A DNA stretch of 64,000 nt from Desulfobacterales bacterium. GTDB taxonomy: Bacteria; Desulfobacterota; Desulfobacteria; Desulfobacterales; JARGFK01. The position numbers were made by a program, and so were the translations under genes. The stretch lies in NCBI GenBank assembly GCA_029211065.1, contig JARGFK010000002.1:1-64000 (forward strand), read 5' to 3'. The notes under the pieces were generated by a model. It saw only the letters and a program-made list of their open reading frames with translations. It searched no databases and had not been told where the DNA came from. Positions 42,277-55,031 of the stretch are shown here, one piece after another; position 1 is the stretch's first letter, and every line of letters begins with the position of its first letter.

Positions 42277-44685
42277 TTACATCCCCTGCTTGTAAAAGTC
42301 TTCCGGTTCGGTGACCGTATTCGGTTTTTTGGTGTATTCGGTGGGCGCTGTTCCTTCTTTAAAGCACTCAAAAATAACTTTTTTCGATTCACGAATCGGC
42401 AGCAGGCCGGTTTCGGCATCGATTTTTGAAAAGACAACGCCTTCCGGCACCTGAAATACCCGGATGGGTTTATCCGCCAGAATTTTTTTCATAAAACCCA
42501 GCCAGATCGGGCTGGCCGCCCTGGAGCCGGTTTCTCCCTTGCCCAGAGATCCTTCCTCATCAAACCCCACCCATGTCCCGGTGATATACCGGGGCGTATA
42601 CCCGACGAACCAGGCATCATACAGGTTGTTGGTGGTGCCTGTTTTGCCGGCCACGGGCCGGTTCAACGCCCGAACCCGTCGTCCCGTGCCCTGCTTGACC
42701 ACCCCCTCCAGCAGGCTGGTGATGATATAAGCGGTGCTTTTCTCGATTACTTTCTCCCGGGCGGGTACCGCCTCTTCCAGGACATTTCCGTCCCGGTCTA
42801 GAATTTTTACCACAAAAACCGGTTCGATGAGGTATCCGGCGTTGTCAAACACGGAATATGCCGTGACGAGCTCCAGCAAAGAAACACCGGACGAACCCAG
42901 CGCAATGGAGAGGTCCCGATTCAACTCCGATGTAATTCCCAGTTTGTGGGCATACTCGATGGCATAATCGATACCGATATCTTTTAAAATCTTGATGGTG
43001 ATCACGTTGCGGGACTTTTCCAGGGCATTACGCAGGAGAGTCGGCCCGTGAAATTTTTCTTCATAGTTTTGCGGCTTCCACTTTAAATCATTTTCCAAAT
43101 CCTGAAAAACGATCGGCGAGTCGATCAAGACGGTGGCGGGGGTATAGCCTTTGTCGATGGCGGCGGCATATACCAGCGGTTTAAACGCTGAGCCCGGCTG
43201 GCGCCGGGACTGAGTGGCGCGGTTAAACTGGCTGCGCTTAAAATCATTTCCCCCCACCATCACCTTGACGTGGCCTGTTTCAGCCTCCAGGGTCAACAAG
43301 GCGGACTGGGCTTTCGGAATTTGCTCCAGGGCCAGCTCCCAGGGTTCCGGCTCTATCTTTTTCTTTTTGATCCTGACCAGAATGACATCCCCAACCGTTA
43401 CTGCTTCCGAGGGATGTTTCAAGCGGGTTTCATAGAAGGCAACTTCCGGATCCGGTCTTCGCGCCCAGCGCATATCGGCGACTTCAATCATTCCGATCAT
43501 TTTTCCCATTCGAACGGTTACTGAACCCTGGGCGTCGCCAACGGCAATGACGACCCCCTCAACCGTCTGCCCCTCCTGTGGAACCGATTCTTCCCGTTTT
43601 GTCTGGATTTCTTTTGAATACGCTTCGATTTCTTCGGCTGCCAGGTGTCGGACCGGCCCGCGATATCCCTGGCGTTTATCCAGCGCTAATAAGCCTTTTC
43701 CGATTTCCTCGATAGCGATCTTTTGCATTTCAATATTAACGGCCGTGTAAACCTGCAGTCCGCCGTTATATAACATATCCACACCATATTTGCTCTCGAT
43801 GTACTGGCGCACATATTCGGTGTAAAACGGCACTTCTTCGATATACCAATTGCGCCGATCCTTAATTTCCAATTGTGTGTTGATGGCTTCGGTGGCCTGG
43901 ATATTTGAAATATATTCTTCCGCAACCATACGGTTTAGCACATAAATTTGTCTTTCCTGGGCCCGTTCCGGATATCGGAAGGGTGAGTATCGACTGGGGG
44001 CCTGGGGTAATCCGGCTAAAATGGCACATTCGGCAAGGTTTAGCTCCGAAACGGATTTGCCAAAATAATTCTCGGCCGCCGCCTGAACGCCATAAGCGCC
44101 ATGACCCAGATATATCTGGTTTAAATATAAAAACAGAATTTCCTCTTTTTTAAACGCCCGGTCAATTCGATAGGCCAGTATGGCCTCCTTGATTTTACGG
44201 GTATAGCTTTTTTCCGGGGTCAGAAAAAAAGATTTTGTCACTTGCTGGGTAATGGTGCTGCCCCCCTGGACAATGGTTCCGGCTTCGATATTTTTAAAAA
44301 AAGCTCTAATAATACTGAAAAAATCAATCCCTTGGTGCTTATAAAAGCGTGAGTCTTCAGCCGCTACAAACGCCTGTTTCAGCAACAGGGGCATTTCATC
44401 CAGGGAAATAACGATGCGGCGTTCTTTAAAAAATTCAGCAATTTTTCGATTATCATCCGAATAAACGGTCGTGATGATGGGGGGCCGGTAATCGGCCAGG
44501 GTTGCAATCCGTGGAAGGTCTTTACTCAGGTAGAAATACACGCCCAAAATGGCGAGGGTCGTGCAGACCGTTATGACGGCGATGAGTCCGAAAACCCATC
44601 GAAAAATTCTGGATAACCGTTTCGCCGCACGGCGGCGCAGGTCTGTTTTTAGATTATCTGATGATTCGTTTTTTTGTTCAGTCAT
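42277..44685 (-). CDS. Penicillin-binding protein 1A, bifunctional transglycosylase/transpeptidase
   Basis: 802 residues, class A PBP anchored by one N-terminal helix (about 28-55). Glycosyltransferase GT51 motifs: AFVAAEDSRFYKHQGIDFFS, GGSTITQQVTKSFFL, RKIKEAILAYRID. Transpeptidase motifs: PGSAFKPLVYA (SxxK), a SRN-type region (KSRNVI) and KTGTTNN (KTG). An OB-like insertion lies between (about 360-460). Builds peptidoglycan in the periplasm. Convergent with the CaiB gene, four bases apart. N-terminal signal has a weak ribosome-binding site. Confidence 0.92.
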   Translation of the reverse strand: MTEQKNESSDNLKTDLRRRAAKRLSRIFRWVFGLIAVITVCTTLAILGVYFYLSKDLPRIATLADYRPPIITTVYSDDNRKIAEFFKERRIVISLDEMPLLLKQAFVAAEDSRFYKHQGIDFFSIIRAFFKNIEAGTIVQGGSTITQQVTKSFFLTPEKSYTRKIKEAILAYRIDRAFKKEEILFLYLNQIYLGHGAYGVQAAAENYFGKSVSELNLAECAILAGLPQAPSRYSPFRYPERAQERQIYVLNRMVAEEYISNIQATEAINTQLEIKDRRNWYIEEVPFYTEYVRQYIESKYGVDMLYNGGLQVYTAVNIEMQKIAIEEIGKGLLALDKRQGYRGPVRHLAAEEIEAYSKEIQTKREESVPQEGQTVEGVVIAVGDAQGSVTVRMGKMIGMIEVADMRWARRPDPEVAFYETRLKHPSEAVTVGDVILVRIKKKKIEPEPWELALEQIPKAQSALLTLEAETGHVKVMVGGNDFKRSQFNRATQSRRQPGSAFKPLVYAAAIDKGYTPATVLIDSPIVFQDLENDLKWKPQNYEEKFHGPTLLRNALEKSRNVITIKILKDIGIDYAIEYAHKLGITSELNRDLSIALGSSGVSLLELVTAYSVFDNAGYLIEPVFVVKILDRDGNVLEEAVPAREKVIEKSTAYIITSLLEGVVKQGTGRRVRALNRPVAGKTGTTNNLYDAWFVGYTPRYITGTWVGFDEEGSLGKGETGSRAASPIWLGFMKKILADKPIRVFQVPEGVVFSKIDAETGLLPIRESKKVIFECFKEGTAPTEYTKKPNTVTEPEDFYKQGM

Positions 44686-45019
44686 GATTCAGCCGTATTA
44701 TTGCCATTGTCATAATTATGTTGCGATTCAGCCGTCGGACAATTCCGTTTCAATCGGCAAAAACTCGCAAACAAAAGCGCATACCAATTGAACACAACCC
44801 AGCTTTAACCGGTCACTTTTTTTATCAAACCGCAGGGTTTCAGAAGCTACCAGATATTGAGGGTTTGAGCAAGCCACTCATTTGTGGGAAATTCGTCCGG
44901 ACTGAGAAGGCTTTGTTACAGATGGTGTCTTTAGCGGTTTTACACTCCGGCATACCGATAATATTTTATTTTATCCCGACAGGACGGCGGGTGTATTGGA
45001 TTTTGAAGCACTTTCCAAA
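44686..45019. other. Intergenic region between PBP1A and thymidylate synthase genes
   Basis: 334 bases on which I recognise no gene. It should hold the PBP1A promoter on the minus strand. A GATTCAGCCGT direct repeat occurs near 44686 and 44724. Confidence 0.4.
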
Positions 45020-45682
45020 TTATTTATCTGTCCGCATGGTTCTTAATTTTGCCAGCTCCCAAATATAATCATACAAATGAAGTCCTTTGCTGGCAGCAAC
45101 AAGTTCACCGTCACCCACTCCGATCTCATGGGCCATGTATTCTTTTAAGAGCTGAATGGCCGCCAGGTTGGCCGGAAAGCCGTTCCACAGATCCCAGGAC
45201 CTGAAGTAAACCATAAAATGAAGTTTGCCGTATCGGATACGGGTATCGATCCCGCGCAGACAGGGCGGATCGTTTAAATATAAAGCCTCCGGGTCCCCTA
45301 CGGTCATGTATGCCTGGTTGGTGCCGTAACCGTCTTCTGTATACATCCGAATGACCTCGGAAATTTGCGACTCAAGATACTGGCCGTAGGTATAGTCCTC
45401 ATTGGGTTGTTTGGCGGATGTCATCAGATAGGGCAGGTATTCCTCCACATATCCATCCGCAACAGGGTTGGGAATACCCAGGGCGGGGGGAATGTCCGGG
45501 ATAAGGGGTTGAACGCCGGGATATTGAATGTGCACGGTTACATAATCAAACTCAAGCCGCTCCTGACCCTCACAACTTCCTCTTTCGATCACATAGGTAT
45601 GGCCGAAGTCTAAAATCTTGTAAACACACTGGAACCAGGCGTCCGGAATATCTCTGGCTTGAATGGATATGATATTGAGCAT
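45020..45682 (-). CDS. thyA: Thymidylate synthase, methanogen-type (ThyA superfamily)
   Basis: 220 residues. ThyA-like catalytic region: NDPPCLRGID with the nucleophile Cys141, KLHFMVYFRSWDLWNGFPAN (the RSxDLxxGxPxN motif, 161-172) and DGELVAASKGLHLYDYIW. The short length and the sequence resemble archaeal thymidylate synthases rather than the 264-residue bacterial ThyA. Converts dUMP to dTMP, or, in some short relatives, hydroxymethylates; cofactor could be a pterin. It lies six bases past gyrB and probably is the last gene of dnaN-gyrB-thyA. Start has no strong ribosome-binding site of its own. Confidence 0.75.
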   Translation of the reverse strand: MLNIISIQARDIPDAWFQCVYKILDFGHTYVIERGSCEGQERLEFDYVTVHIQYPGVQPLIPDIPPALGIPNPVADGYVEEYLPYLMTSAKQPNEDYTYGQYLESQISEVIRMYTEDGYGTNQAYMTVGDPEALYLNDPPCLRGIDTRIRYGKLHFMVYFRSWDLWNGFPANLAAIQLLKEYMAHEIGVGDGELVAASKGLHLYDYIWELAKLRTMRTDK

Positions 45683-45688
45683 TTTGTA

Positions 45689-49277
<3,589 letters not shown>

Positions 49278-49607
49278 TTGTATTCCCTATTATTATATAT
49301 TTATAGTAATATTAATAAGGGGTGTTAATAAATATAATAACATTATAAATTACTTATTTTATTTTAAAAAATATATAATTTTATTATTAATAAAGTTAAA
49401 TTTTATATAAAAAATTTCAACCTTATATACCATTACGATTCGTCTTTCTCATAAGTAGAAAGTTATAAACAATTTATTAAATTATTTTTTATATTATAAT
49501 ATGTTTAAACTGAAAAATATCCATATATTGTATTCAATTTTATTTGGAATAAATATATAGCGTGTTTTACTTGATTTTACAACAAAATTATCATTTTAAA
49601 GGTCTTT
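49278..49607. other. Very AT-rich divergent intergenic region upstream of dnaN, possible unwinding element
   Basis: 330 bases composed almost wholly of A and T, between dnaN (minus) and the EndoQ gene (plus). One TTATAAACA (near 49464) and a TGTTAATAA (near 49323) loosely resemble DnaA boxes, with two mismatches each. Sits where an origin often lies, but dnaA is not here and boxes are poor, so oriC is only a possibility. Confidence 0.35.
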
Positions 49608-50870
49608 ATGAAATTTATCGCAGATTTTCATGTTCATTCACGATTTTCCAGAGCAACCTCTCAAAAACTTGACCTTGAAAATTTATATATTGCCGCACAA
49701 TTGAAAGGTATTACCGTTGTCGGGACCGGCGATTTTACCCATCCCCAATGGTTTTTGGAAATAAGTGAAAAACTTGTCCCGGCTGAAGACGGGCTCTATC
49801 GCTTAAAAAAAAATATCGCTGCCGTTTGCGATAAAGCGGTCCCCATATCCTGCCGGTCAAAGGTACGTTTTGTTTTAACAACTGAAATCAGCAATATTTA
49901 TAAAAAAGGGGATAAAACGCGCAAGAATCATAATTTGGTTGTTGTACCCGATATAGAGACGGCGGCCCGGTTCAGCGAACGGCTGGGTGCTATCGGTAAT
50001 ATTCATTCAGACGGCAGACCCATACTGGGTTTGGATGCCAAAAAACTGTTGGAAATATTGATTGAAACGTCAGAAGAATCCTTTTTGATTCCTGCGCATA
50101 TATGGACGCCCTGGTTTTCGGTAATGGGTTCAAAATCCGGTTTTGACTCCATTGAGGAATGTTTTGAAGAACTCAGCGAATACATTTTTGCAGTTGAAAC
50201 CGGGCTTTCTTCAGACCCGGCCATGAACTGGCGGGTGTCTTGTCTGGATAAATACACATTAATATCAAACTCGGATGCGCATTCACCGATGAATCTGGGC
50301 CGAGAAGCCAATATTTTCAACACCGATCTTTCCTATCGGCAAATATTTTTGGCCATCAAAAACAGAAACCCAGAAAAATTTTTAGGAACGTATGAGTTTT
50401 ATCCGGAAGAAGGCAAGTATCATTTTGACGGGCATCGAAATTGCAGAGTTCGTTTCTCTCCAAAAGAATCCATCCAAAACAAAGGAATATGTCCTCAATG
50501 TGAAAAACCGTTGACGCTTGGGGTGTTATATCGGGTTGAAGAATTGGCGGACAGGCCGCTAAATGGTATGCCTGAAAAACATCCGCCCTTTTACAGCGCT
50601 ATTCCCTTAACGGATATTTTAGCGGAAATTTTACAGGTAGGTCCCAAAAGCAAGACCGTTCAAAACCATTACCGCATCCTTCTCGACAAATTCGGTTCCG
50701 AATATAACATTTTACACGGCATATCGACGGAAACCATAGAGCGGTCCGGCGCGACCCGCCTGGCAGAAGCCATCTCCCGGATGCGGCGCGGAGAATTGTC
50801 TATATATTCTGGGTATGACGGAGAATTCGGCAAAATTCAAATTTTTAATCCCGGCGAGAGGGAAAAATAA
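49608..50870 (+). CDS. Endonuclease Q-type PHP-family nuclease
   Basis: 420 residues. PHP metal site: ADFHVHSRFSRATSQ, GTGDFTHPQW, a further LIPAHIWTPWFSV and ISNSDAHSPMNLGREAN. A zinc-ribbon-like region (CPQCEKPLTLGVLYRVEEL, about 292-312) and a C-terminal helical part with ADRPLNGMPE match EndoQ, which nicks DNA 5' to deaminated bases (uracil, hypoxanthine, xanthine) and abasic sites. In many bacteria this module is fused to a UvrD-type helicase. Here it ends at a TAA, and the helicase reading frame continues in the same phase directly after it. AAAGGT before the ATG. Confidence 0.8.
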   Translation: MKFIADFHVHSRFSRATSQKLDLENLYIAAQLKGITVVGTGDFTHPQWFLEISEKLVPAEDGLYRLKKNIAAVCDKAVPISCRSKVRFVLTTEISNIYKKGDKTRKNHNLVVVPDIETAARFSERLGAIGNIHSDGRPILGLDAKKLLEILIETSEESFLIPAHIWTPWFSVMGSKSGFDSIEECFEELSEYIFAVETGLSSDPAMNWRVSCLDKYTLISNSDAHSPMNLGREANIFNTDLSYRQIFLAIKNRNPEKFLGTYEFYPEEGKYHFDGHRNCRVRFSPKESIQNKGICPQCEKPLTLGVLYRVEELADRPLNGMPEKHPPFYSAIPLTDILAEILQVGPKSKTVQNHYRILLDKFGSEYNILHGISTETIERSGATRLAEAISRMRRGELSIYSGYDGEFGKIQIFNPGEREK

Positions 50871-50957
50871 ATAGGACAAAAAACACTTTTTGAATTACCC
50901 GAAAAAAACAAACCGGATCCCCCAAAAACAATAGCGGATGTCCCGCAAATAGGGACG

Positions 50958-53084
50958 ATGATAAGAACGGATGTTTCAAAAACGCCGGCTTTGAATTCTG
51001 AAATTAAAAACATGGAAACAAAGGAATTAAACCCGGAACAGCTACAGGCGATTCAGGTTAATAAAAGGGCCGTATTAATCGTTGCAGGACCGGGCACCGG
51101 CAAAACCCTCACCCTTACGCACCGCATCGTTCATCTGATGAAAACCCAAAAAGTTTTACCTGAAAACATTCTGGCGGTCACATTCACCAACAAGGCGGCC
51201 CAGGAAATGCACGAGAGAATAGCGGTATTGAATAGCGCCGCTTCTAAGATGCCCCTGATAACGACGTTTCATGGGCTCTGTTATAAAATTTTAAGCGAGC
51301 TGAACGGACCCTGTGTAGACGGCTCGGCCACCGCCTCCTCCCATACCATCATCGATGAATCCGGGCAGGTGTTTTATTTCAACGCAGACGTCGACCTCTT
51401 TAAGGGTCAGGGGGGAAAGGTTTCCGCGAATCCCGCAAGGGGATTGGAATATATACGGCTTGCCAAACAGGTATTAATGGAGCCGGACGACATTGGGGGC
51501 GTGGACGCGCCTGGTTTCGACACCGGCCTTGGGGTTGACGCGTTGTCCGGGCTTTACGGTCTATACCAGCAGTTGTTATCTCACCAGCGCCTCTATGACT
51601 TTGAAGATCTGATTCTTAAAGCCGTTAAAAGATTGGAATCCGATCCGGTGGCCCGAAAAATATATCAGGATAGATTCCTATTTATCTTTGTTGACGAGTT
51701 TCAGGATATTAATCTGGGTCAGCACCGCCTGTTGCAACTCTTATCACATCCCGCCACCCAATTATGTGTTATCGGTGATCCGGACCAATCCATATATGGC
51801 TTCAGGGGATCCGATGTAAAATATTTTCATGGGTTTATTTCCGATTTTGCCGATACCGAGGTCATCAAACTGACGCGAAACTACCGCTCAACCCGGACAA
51901 TCGTCGACGCAGCCCAACAGATCATCGTGCGCCACCCTGCCGGGACGAAGCGTGATTCGGATCGGTTTGCCCCTCTTTTGACGGATGAATCTTGCAGGCG
52001 AAATTATTCAACAAAAGAGGGATTTAAGACCATTGTGACAATAGCGACCGCAACCGAACGGGCCGAAGCAGTCGCCGTGGGCAAGATCATTGAAACCATG
52101 ATCGGCGGCACCGGATTTCACTTTATCGATTTTAACACCCCAAAAACGGAAACGACTGAAAGGGACCGAAGCTTTTCCGATTTTGCAGTCTTGTATCGAA
52201 CCGGGAGCCAGGGGAAAATATTTTCGGACGTTTTCAGCGCGGCAGGCATACCGCACCAGCTCGTCCATCGGGGCAGCGCATATGCCGATAAGAAGGTTTG
52301 CGAGACCCTCTCTTTATTGAGGATCTTGGCCAAAGCGGGTTCCTTGCTGGATATGGAACGGCTAAAAAACATCATATCTCCCAGGTTAACCCCGGGAATT
52401 TTGAATACGTTCAGCAAGTGGTCGTTTGAGAACAAAACGAACCTGCACGAATCCCTTAACAATGTACGCCGTTTTCCGATTTCCGGCATGAGCAAAAAAG
52501 ACCAGAAGCAGTTGAATCGATTTTTAGATCGCCTCGATCAATTACGGCAGGAAACAGAGAACATGACCGTCCGGGAAACCATACGCCATATCTTCGAACA
52601 AAACCGTCCGGATCCGGATGCTCAAAAAAAAGAACAATCAATTTTGGCTTTACGCAGGCTCATGGTCCTTTCAGAAAACTACGGCCGGCGGCTTATGGAC
52701 TTTATCACCGCCCTGGCGCTGCAAACCGATACCGACACGTATTTGCCTCAGTCGGAAAGGGTTGCCCTGATGACAATGCATGCCGCCAAAGGACTGGAGT
52801 TTCCGGTGGTTTTTATTTGCGGTTGTGAGAACGGATATATCCCCCTGCGCCGGGCCGGGAAAGCCCAAACGGATATCGCCGAAGAAAGAAGGCTTTTTTA
52901 CGTGGCCATGACCCGGGCGAAAGAAAGGCTTTTTTTTACCCATGCCAGAAAGCGTCGGATTTATGGTAAAAATGAAATACGAACGGTATCGCCCTTTGTC
53001 GAACAGATCGATTCCGCCCTGAAAGAGGCACAGGCGTCCTTTGATCAAAAGAAAAAAGCCCAGCGCCAGCTGGAACTTTTCTGA
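50958..53084 (+). CDS. UvrD/Rep-type superfamily 1 DNA helicase, in phase with the upstream EndoQ gene
   Basis: About 708 residues from the ATG at 50958. Complete SF1 motifs: AGPGTGKTLTLTHRI (Walker A), AVTFTNKAAQEMHER (Ia), VDEFQDINLGQ (II), IGDPDQSIYGFRGSD (III), LTRNYRSTRTIVDAAQ (IV), MTMHAAKGLEFPVVFI (V) and LFYVAMTRAKERL (VI). Thus an active 3'-5' helicase. The frame is open back to 50871, directly behind the TAA of the EndoQ gene, and those codons read IGQKTLFELPEKNK, like the linker of fused EndoQ-helicase proteins. AGGG lies three bases before the ATG, closer than usual; another Met is at 51012. The two parts probably act together in repair. Confidence 0.88.
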   Translation: MIRTDVSKTPALNSEIKNMETKELNPEQLQAIQVNKRAVLIVAGPGTGKTLTLTHRIVHLMKTQKVLPENILAVTFTNKAAQEMHERIAVLNSAASKMPLITTFHGLCYKILSELNGPCVDGSATASSHTIIDESGQVFYFNADVDLFKGQGGKVSANPARGLEYIRLAKQVLMEPDDIGGVDAPGFDTGLGVDALSGLYGLYQQLLSHQRLYDFEDLILKAVKRLESDPVARKIYQDRFLFIFVDEFQDINLGQHRLLQLLSHPATQLCVIGDPDQSIYGFRGSDVKYFHGFISDFADTEVIKLTRNYRSTRTIVDAAQQIIVRHPAGTKRDSDRFAPLLTDESCRRNYSTKEGFKTIVTIATATERAEAVAVGKIIETMIGGTGFHFIDFNTPKTETTERDRSFSDFAVLYRTGSQGKIFSDVFSAAGIPHQLVHRGSAYADKKVCETLSLLRILAKAGSLLDMERLKNIISPRLTPGILNTFSKWSFENKTNLHESLNNVRRFPISGMSKKDQKQLNRFLDRLDQLRQETENMTVRETIRHIFEQNRPDPDAQKKEQSILALRRLMVLSENYGRRLMDFITALALQTDTDTYLPQSERVALMTMHAAKGLEFPVVFICGCENGYIPLRRAGKAQTDIAEERRLFYVAMTRAKERLFFTHARKRRIYGKNEIRTVSPFVEQIDSALKEAQASFDQKKKAQRQLELF

Positions 53085-53112
53085 TACATCATACGATAAC
53101 CTGTTTTGGAGT

Positions 53113-54030
53113 TTATGCTTTAGCGCCTTCGAAAAAACGGGGCGATACCTTTTTTCGCCCGGTCGTCCGCATATACGTTTCATCGGGATATCCCAGGGCA
53201 ATCACGGAATAGATTTTTTCGTTTTCAGGTATATTCATAAAGCGAGCGATGGAGGGATCGTTTTTCAGTTCGGCAACGGCAAATCCGATCAGGCAGGTTC
53301 CCAGCCCCATGCTGTGGGCGCCCAGCAGTATATTCTGGGTCGCCAGAAGGGCGTCTTCCATGGGACAGGAGGCGCCCGGTCCGGAACCCACCAGTATGGC
53401 CGCCGGCGCCCCGTGAAACAGAGGGTCGCGGCCGGTTTTTTCCCATTCTTCCAGCGCTTCTTTCACCGAGCGGTAATATTCCCGGTAATAATGATCCAGG
53501 TCGGTTTTTCCCGCCAGCTTCAGCAGCCGGCGCAGCCAGGTTCTTTGGGCCATTTGATTCATGCGCCGGAAAAATCCGGCGATGCGAAGACTAACATCCA
53601 TAACGGCGGAACGGGTCGGTAAAACGGCAAATGTCCATTTCTGGCTGTTGGTCCCGGACGGGGCGGTGATGCCGACTTTAACCAGATCTTCCAGCACGGG
53701 GCGGTCTATCGGCCGGTCGAGATAATTCCGGCAGGAGCGGCGCGAGCGCATCAGCCTCACCAGACCGGCGGTATCAAACGCTCCGTGGGGCAGCCAGCGA
53801 TCTTCAGCGGGAAACGTTTTAAAACGGGATACGTTCTCATCCATAGCGGTTACTTTAACGGCATCTGCGGGACAAACCGCCGCGCAGTGACCGCAGGAGA
53901 GCGACTGGTCGCCGCTGACAACCGCTTTATCCGCCGCCATGGTAATCGTCTGGGAGGGGCACACCCGCACACACGCCCCACAGCCGACACAGAGATCCGC
54001 GTCAATTCGTGTATATACGGTTCGGTCCAT
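53113..54030 (-). CDS. Nitroreductase family protein with N-terminal 4Fe-4S ferredoxin domain
   Basis: 305 residues. Two 4Fe-4S motifs (CVGCGACVRVCPS and CGHCAAVCPADA) occupy the first 60 residues; a nitroreductase fold follows with RSCRNYLDRPID, APSGTNSQKWTFAVL (FMN-binding) and LGTCLIGFAVAE. Ferredoxin domain would feed electrons to FMN; the substrate (a nitro compound, quinone or flavin) is not evident. Start at 54030, with GAGG six bases before; a TTG four codons upstream is possible. Convergent to the helicase gene. Confidence 0.85.
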   Translation of the reverse strand: MDRTVYTRIDADLCVGCGACVRVCPSQTITMAADKAVVSGDQSLSCGHCAAVCPADAVKVTAMDENVSRFKTFPAEDRWLPHGAFDTAGLVRLMRSRRSCRNYLDRPIDRPVLEDLVKVGITAPSGTNSQKWTFAVLPTRSAVMDVSLRIAGFFRRMNQMAQRTWLRRLLKLAGKTDLDHYYREYYRSVKEALEEWEKTGRDPLFHGAPAAILVGSGPGASCPMEDALLATQNILLGAHSMGLGTCLIGFAVAELKNDPSIARFMNIPENEKIYSVIALGYPDETYMRTTGRKKVSPRFFEGAKA

Positions 54031-54119
54031 CACGATCCTCAAGTTTTGAAAAGTTAATAGAACCTATCTCATAATCCGCCCGCAGAGAGCGCATTTCGGG
54101 CGGGGATAAACTCATGAAA

Positions 54120-54800
54120 TCAAGCCGGGAACAGATAATTAAGCGAACATAAATCCGTATCGATTTCCGTGGACAGCAGTTGCGAAAGTGAATGGAAGAT
54201 GCAGATGGCGTTTCTGTCCGCGTCGCTCTGGTGAAGCCCCCGGATTCTTTCCAGCAGTCCGGTGTTTAAGTTTTGAATCGTTTCGTAATGATTCTGCAGT
54301 TTTTTCAGATCCAGATCAACGACCCGTTTGCTTTTATGTATGAAATATTGTCTAAGAAGATACAGCGAAACTGCGCGAACGGTCGTTTCCTCAACCGATG
54401 AAAACGGCAAATGAAAACGCGCCATCGGTCGGAAGAGCGCCATTATCGGGCAGCTGCTGGCGGCCATGATGAGTCCCAGCAAAGAGGAAAGCCCTTCCAT
54501 CAGGGACGTATTTTTAAGATAGATTCTTTCCGGCGTTACGCATCGGACCGCGCAGGTTTCATAAGAGAGCGTGTTTTTAAAAGAATCCACCACCGAGGCA
54601 ATGTTCAGTGCAATGGGACAGTGGGGGTGTTTTTCTTTTTGGAGCGGACAGCAGGGGCACGGCTTGAAATCCAGCCGCGTCCAGCCCGGCGCATTCGTTG
54701 GATCCGGCGCTGCAATGATCAGCGTGTCGGCATCCAGATCGGCATGAAAGTGTTTACTGTCGCCGGATTCAAAGCAAAACTCGTATGAGATTCTGTACAT
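54120..54800 (-). CDS. Hypothetical protein with CxCC motif, 226 residues
   Basis: Family not securely recognised; it may belong to a proteobacterial domain of unknown function that starts MYRISYEF. It has PCPCCPLQKEKHPHCPIA (cysteine/histidine cluster at about 48-62) and a helical C-terminal half with hydrophobic LLGLIMAASSCPIMALF. No signal peptide. Metal binding at the cluster is plausible. It lies between the nitroreductase and the rhomboid gene but is transcribed away from the latter. Confidence 0.55.
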   Translation of the reverse strand: MYRISYEFCFESGDSKHFHADLDADTLIIAAPDPTNAPGWTRLDFKPCPCCPLQKEKHPHCPIALNIASVVDSFKNTLSYETCAVRCVTPERIYLKNTSLMEGLSSLLGLIMAASSCPIMALFRPMARFHLPFSSVEETTVRAVSLYLLRQYFIHKSKRVVDLDLKKLQNHYETIQNLNTGLLERIRGLHQSDADRNAICIFHSLSQLLSTEIDTDLCSLNYLFPA

Positions 54801-54975
54801 GGTATTTCGTTTTTAAGCTTTCGTTAAAGCAAATCGGATATATCCGAAATTAAAGGAAGCGAATAAACAAAAGCAAAAAACCACAAGTCGACTGGTATTA
54901 CAAGCAAGATTTTAGGGCGTGGTACCCATGGTGTCGGATGGTTCGCCCGGCGAGAGGCGTCAAACCCCATGCACC

Positions 54976-54993
54976 GGCCGGTGATTACCGGCC
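54976..54993 (+). promoter_or_regulatory. Stable hairpin in the leader of the rhomboid gene
   Basis: GGCCGGT (54976-54982) pairs with ACCGGCC (54987-54993) within a GC-rich leader that also contains CCCC and GGGG runs able to close around it. The hairpin ends about 27 bases before the GGAGG of the rhomboid start. It may affect mRNA or translation; not matched to a known riboswitch. Confidence 0.35.
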
Positions 54994-55031
54994 CGGCTGC
55001 GAGGGGAAAGGATGGAAGTCCGGAGGATCCA

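Noticed and set aside
44718-45068. Plus-strand frame of 116 codons between PBP1A and thyA
   Set aside because: No start signal, no recognised motif, composition like noncoding, and it overlaps the end of thyA.
49278-49607. oriC with DnaA boxes
   Set aside because: Only two loose matches to the DnaA box were found and dnaA is absent; kept as a possibility, not as an origin call.
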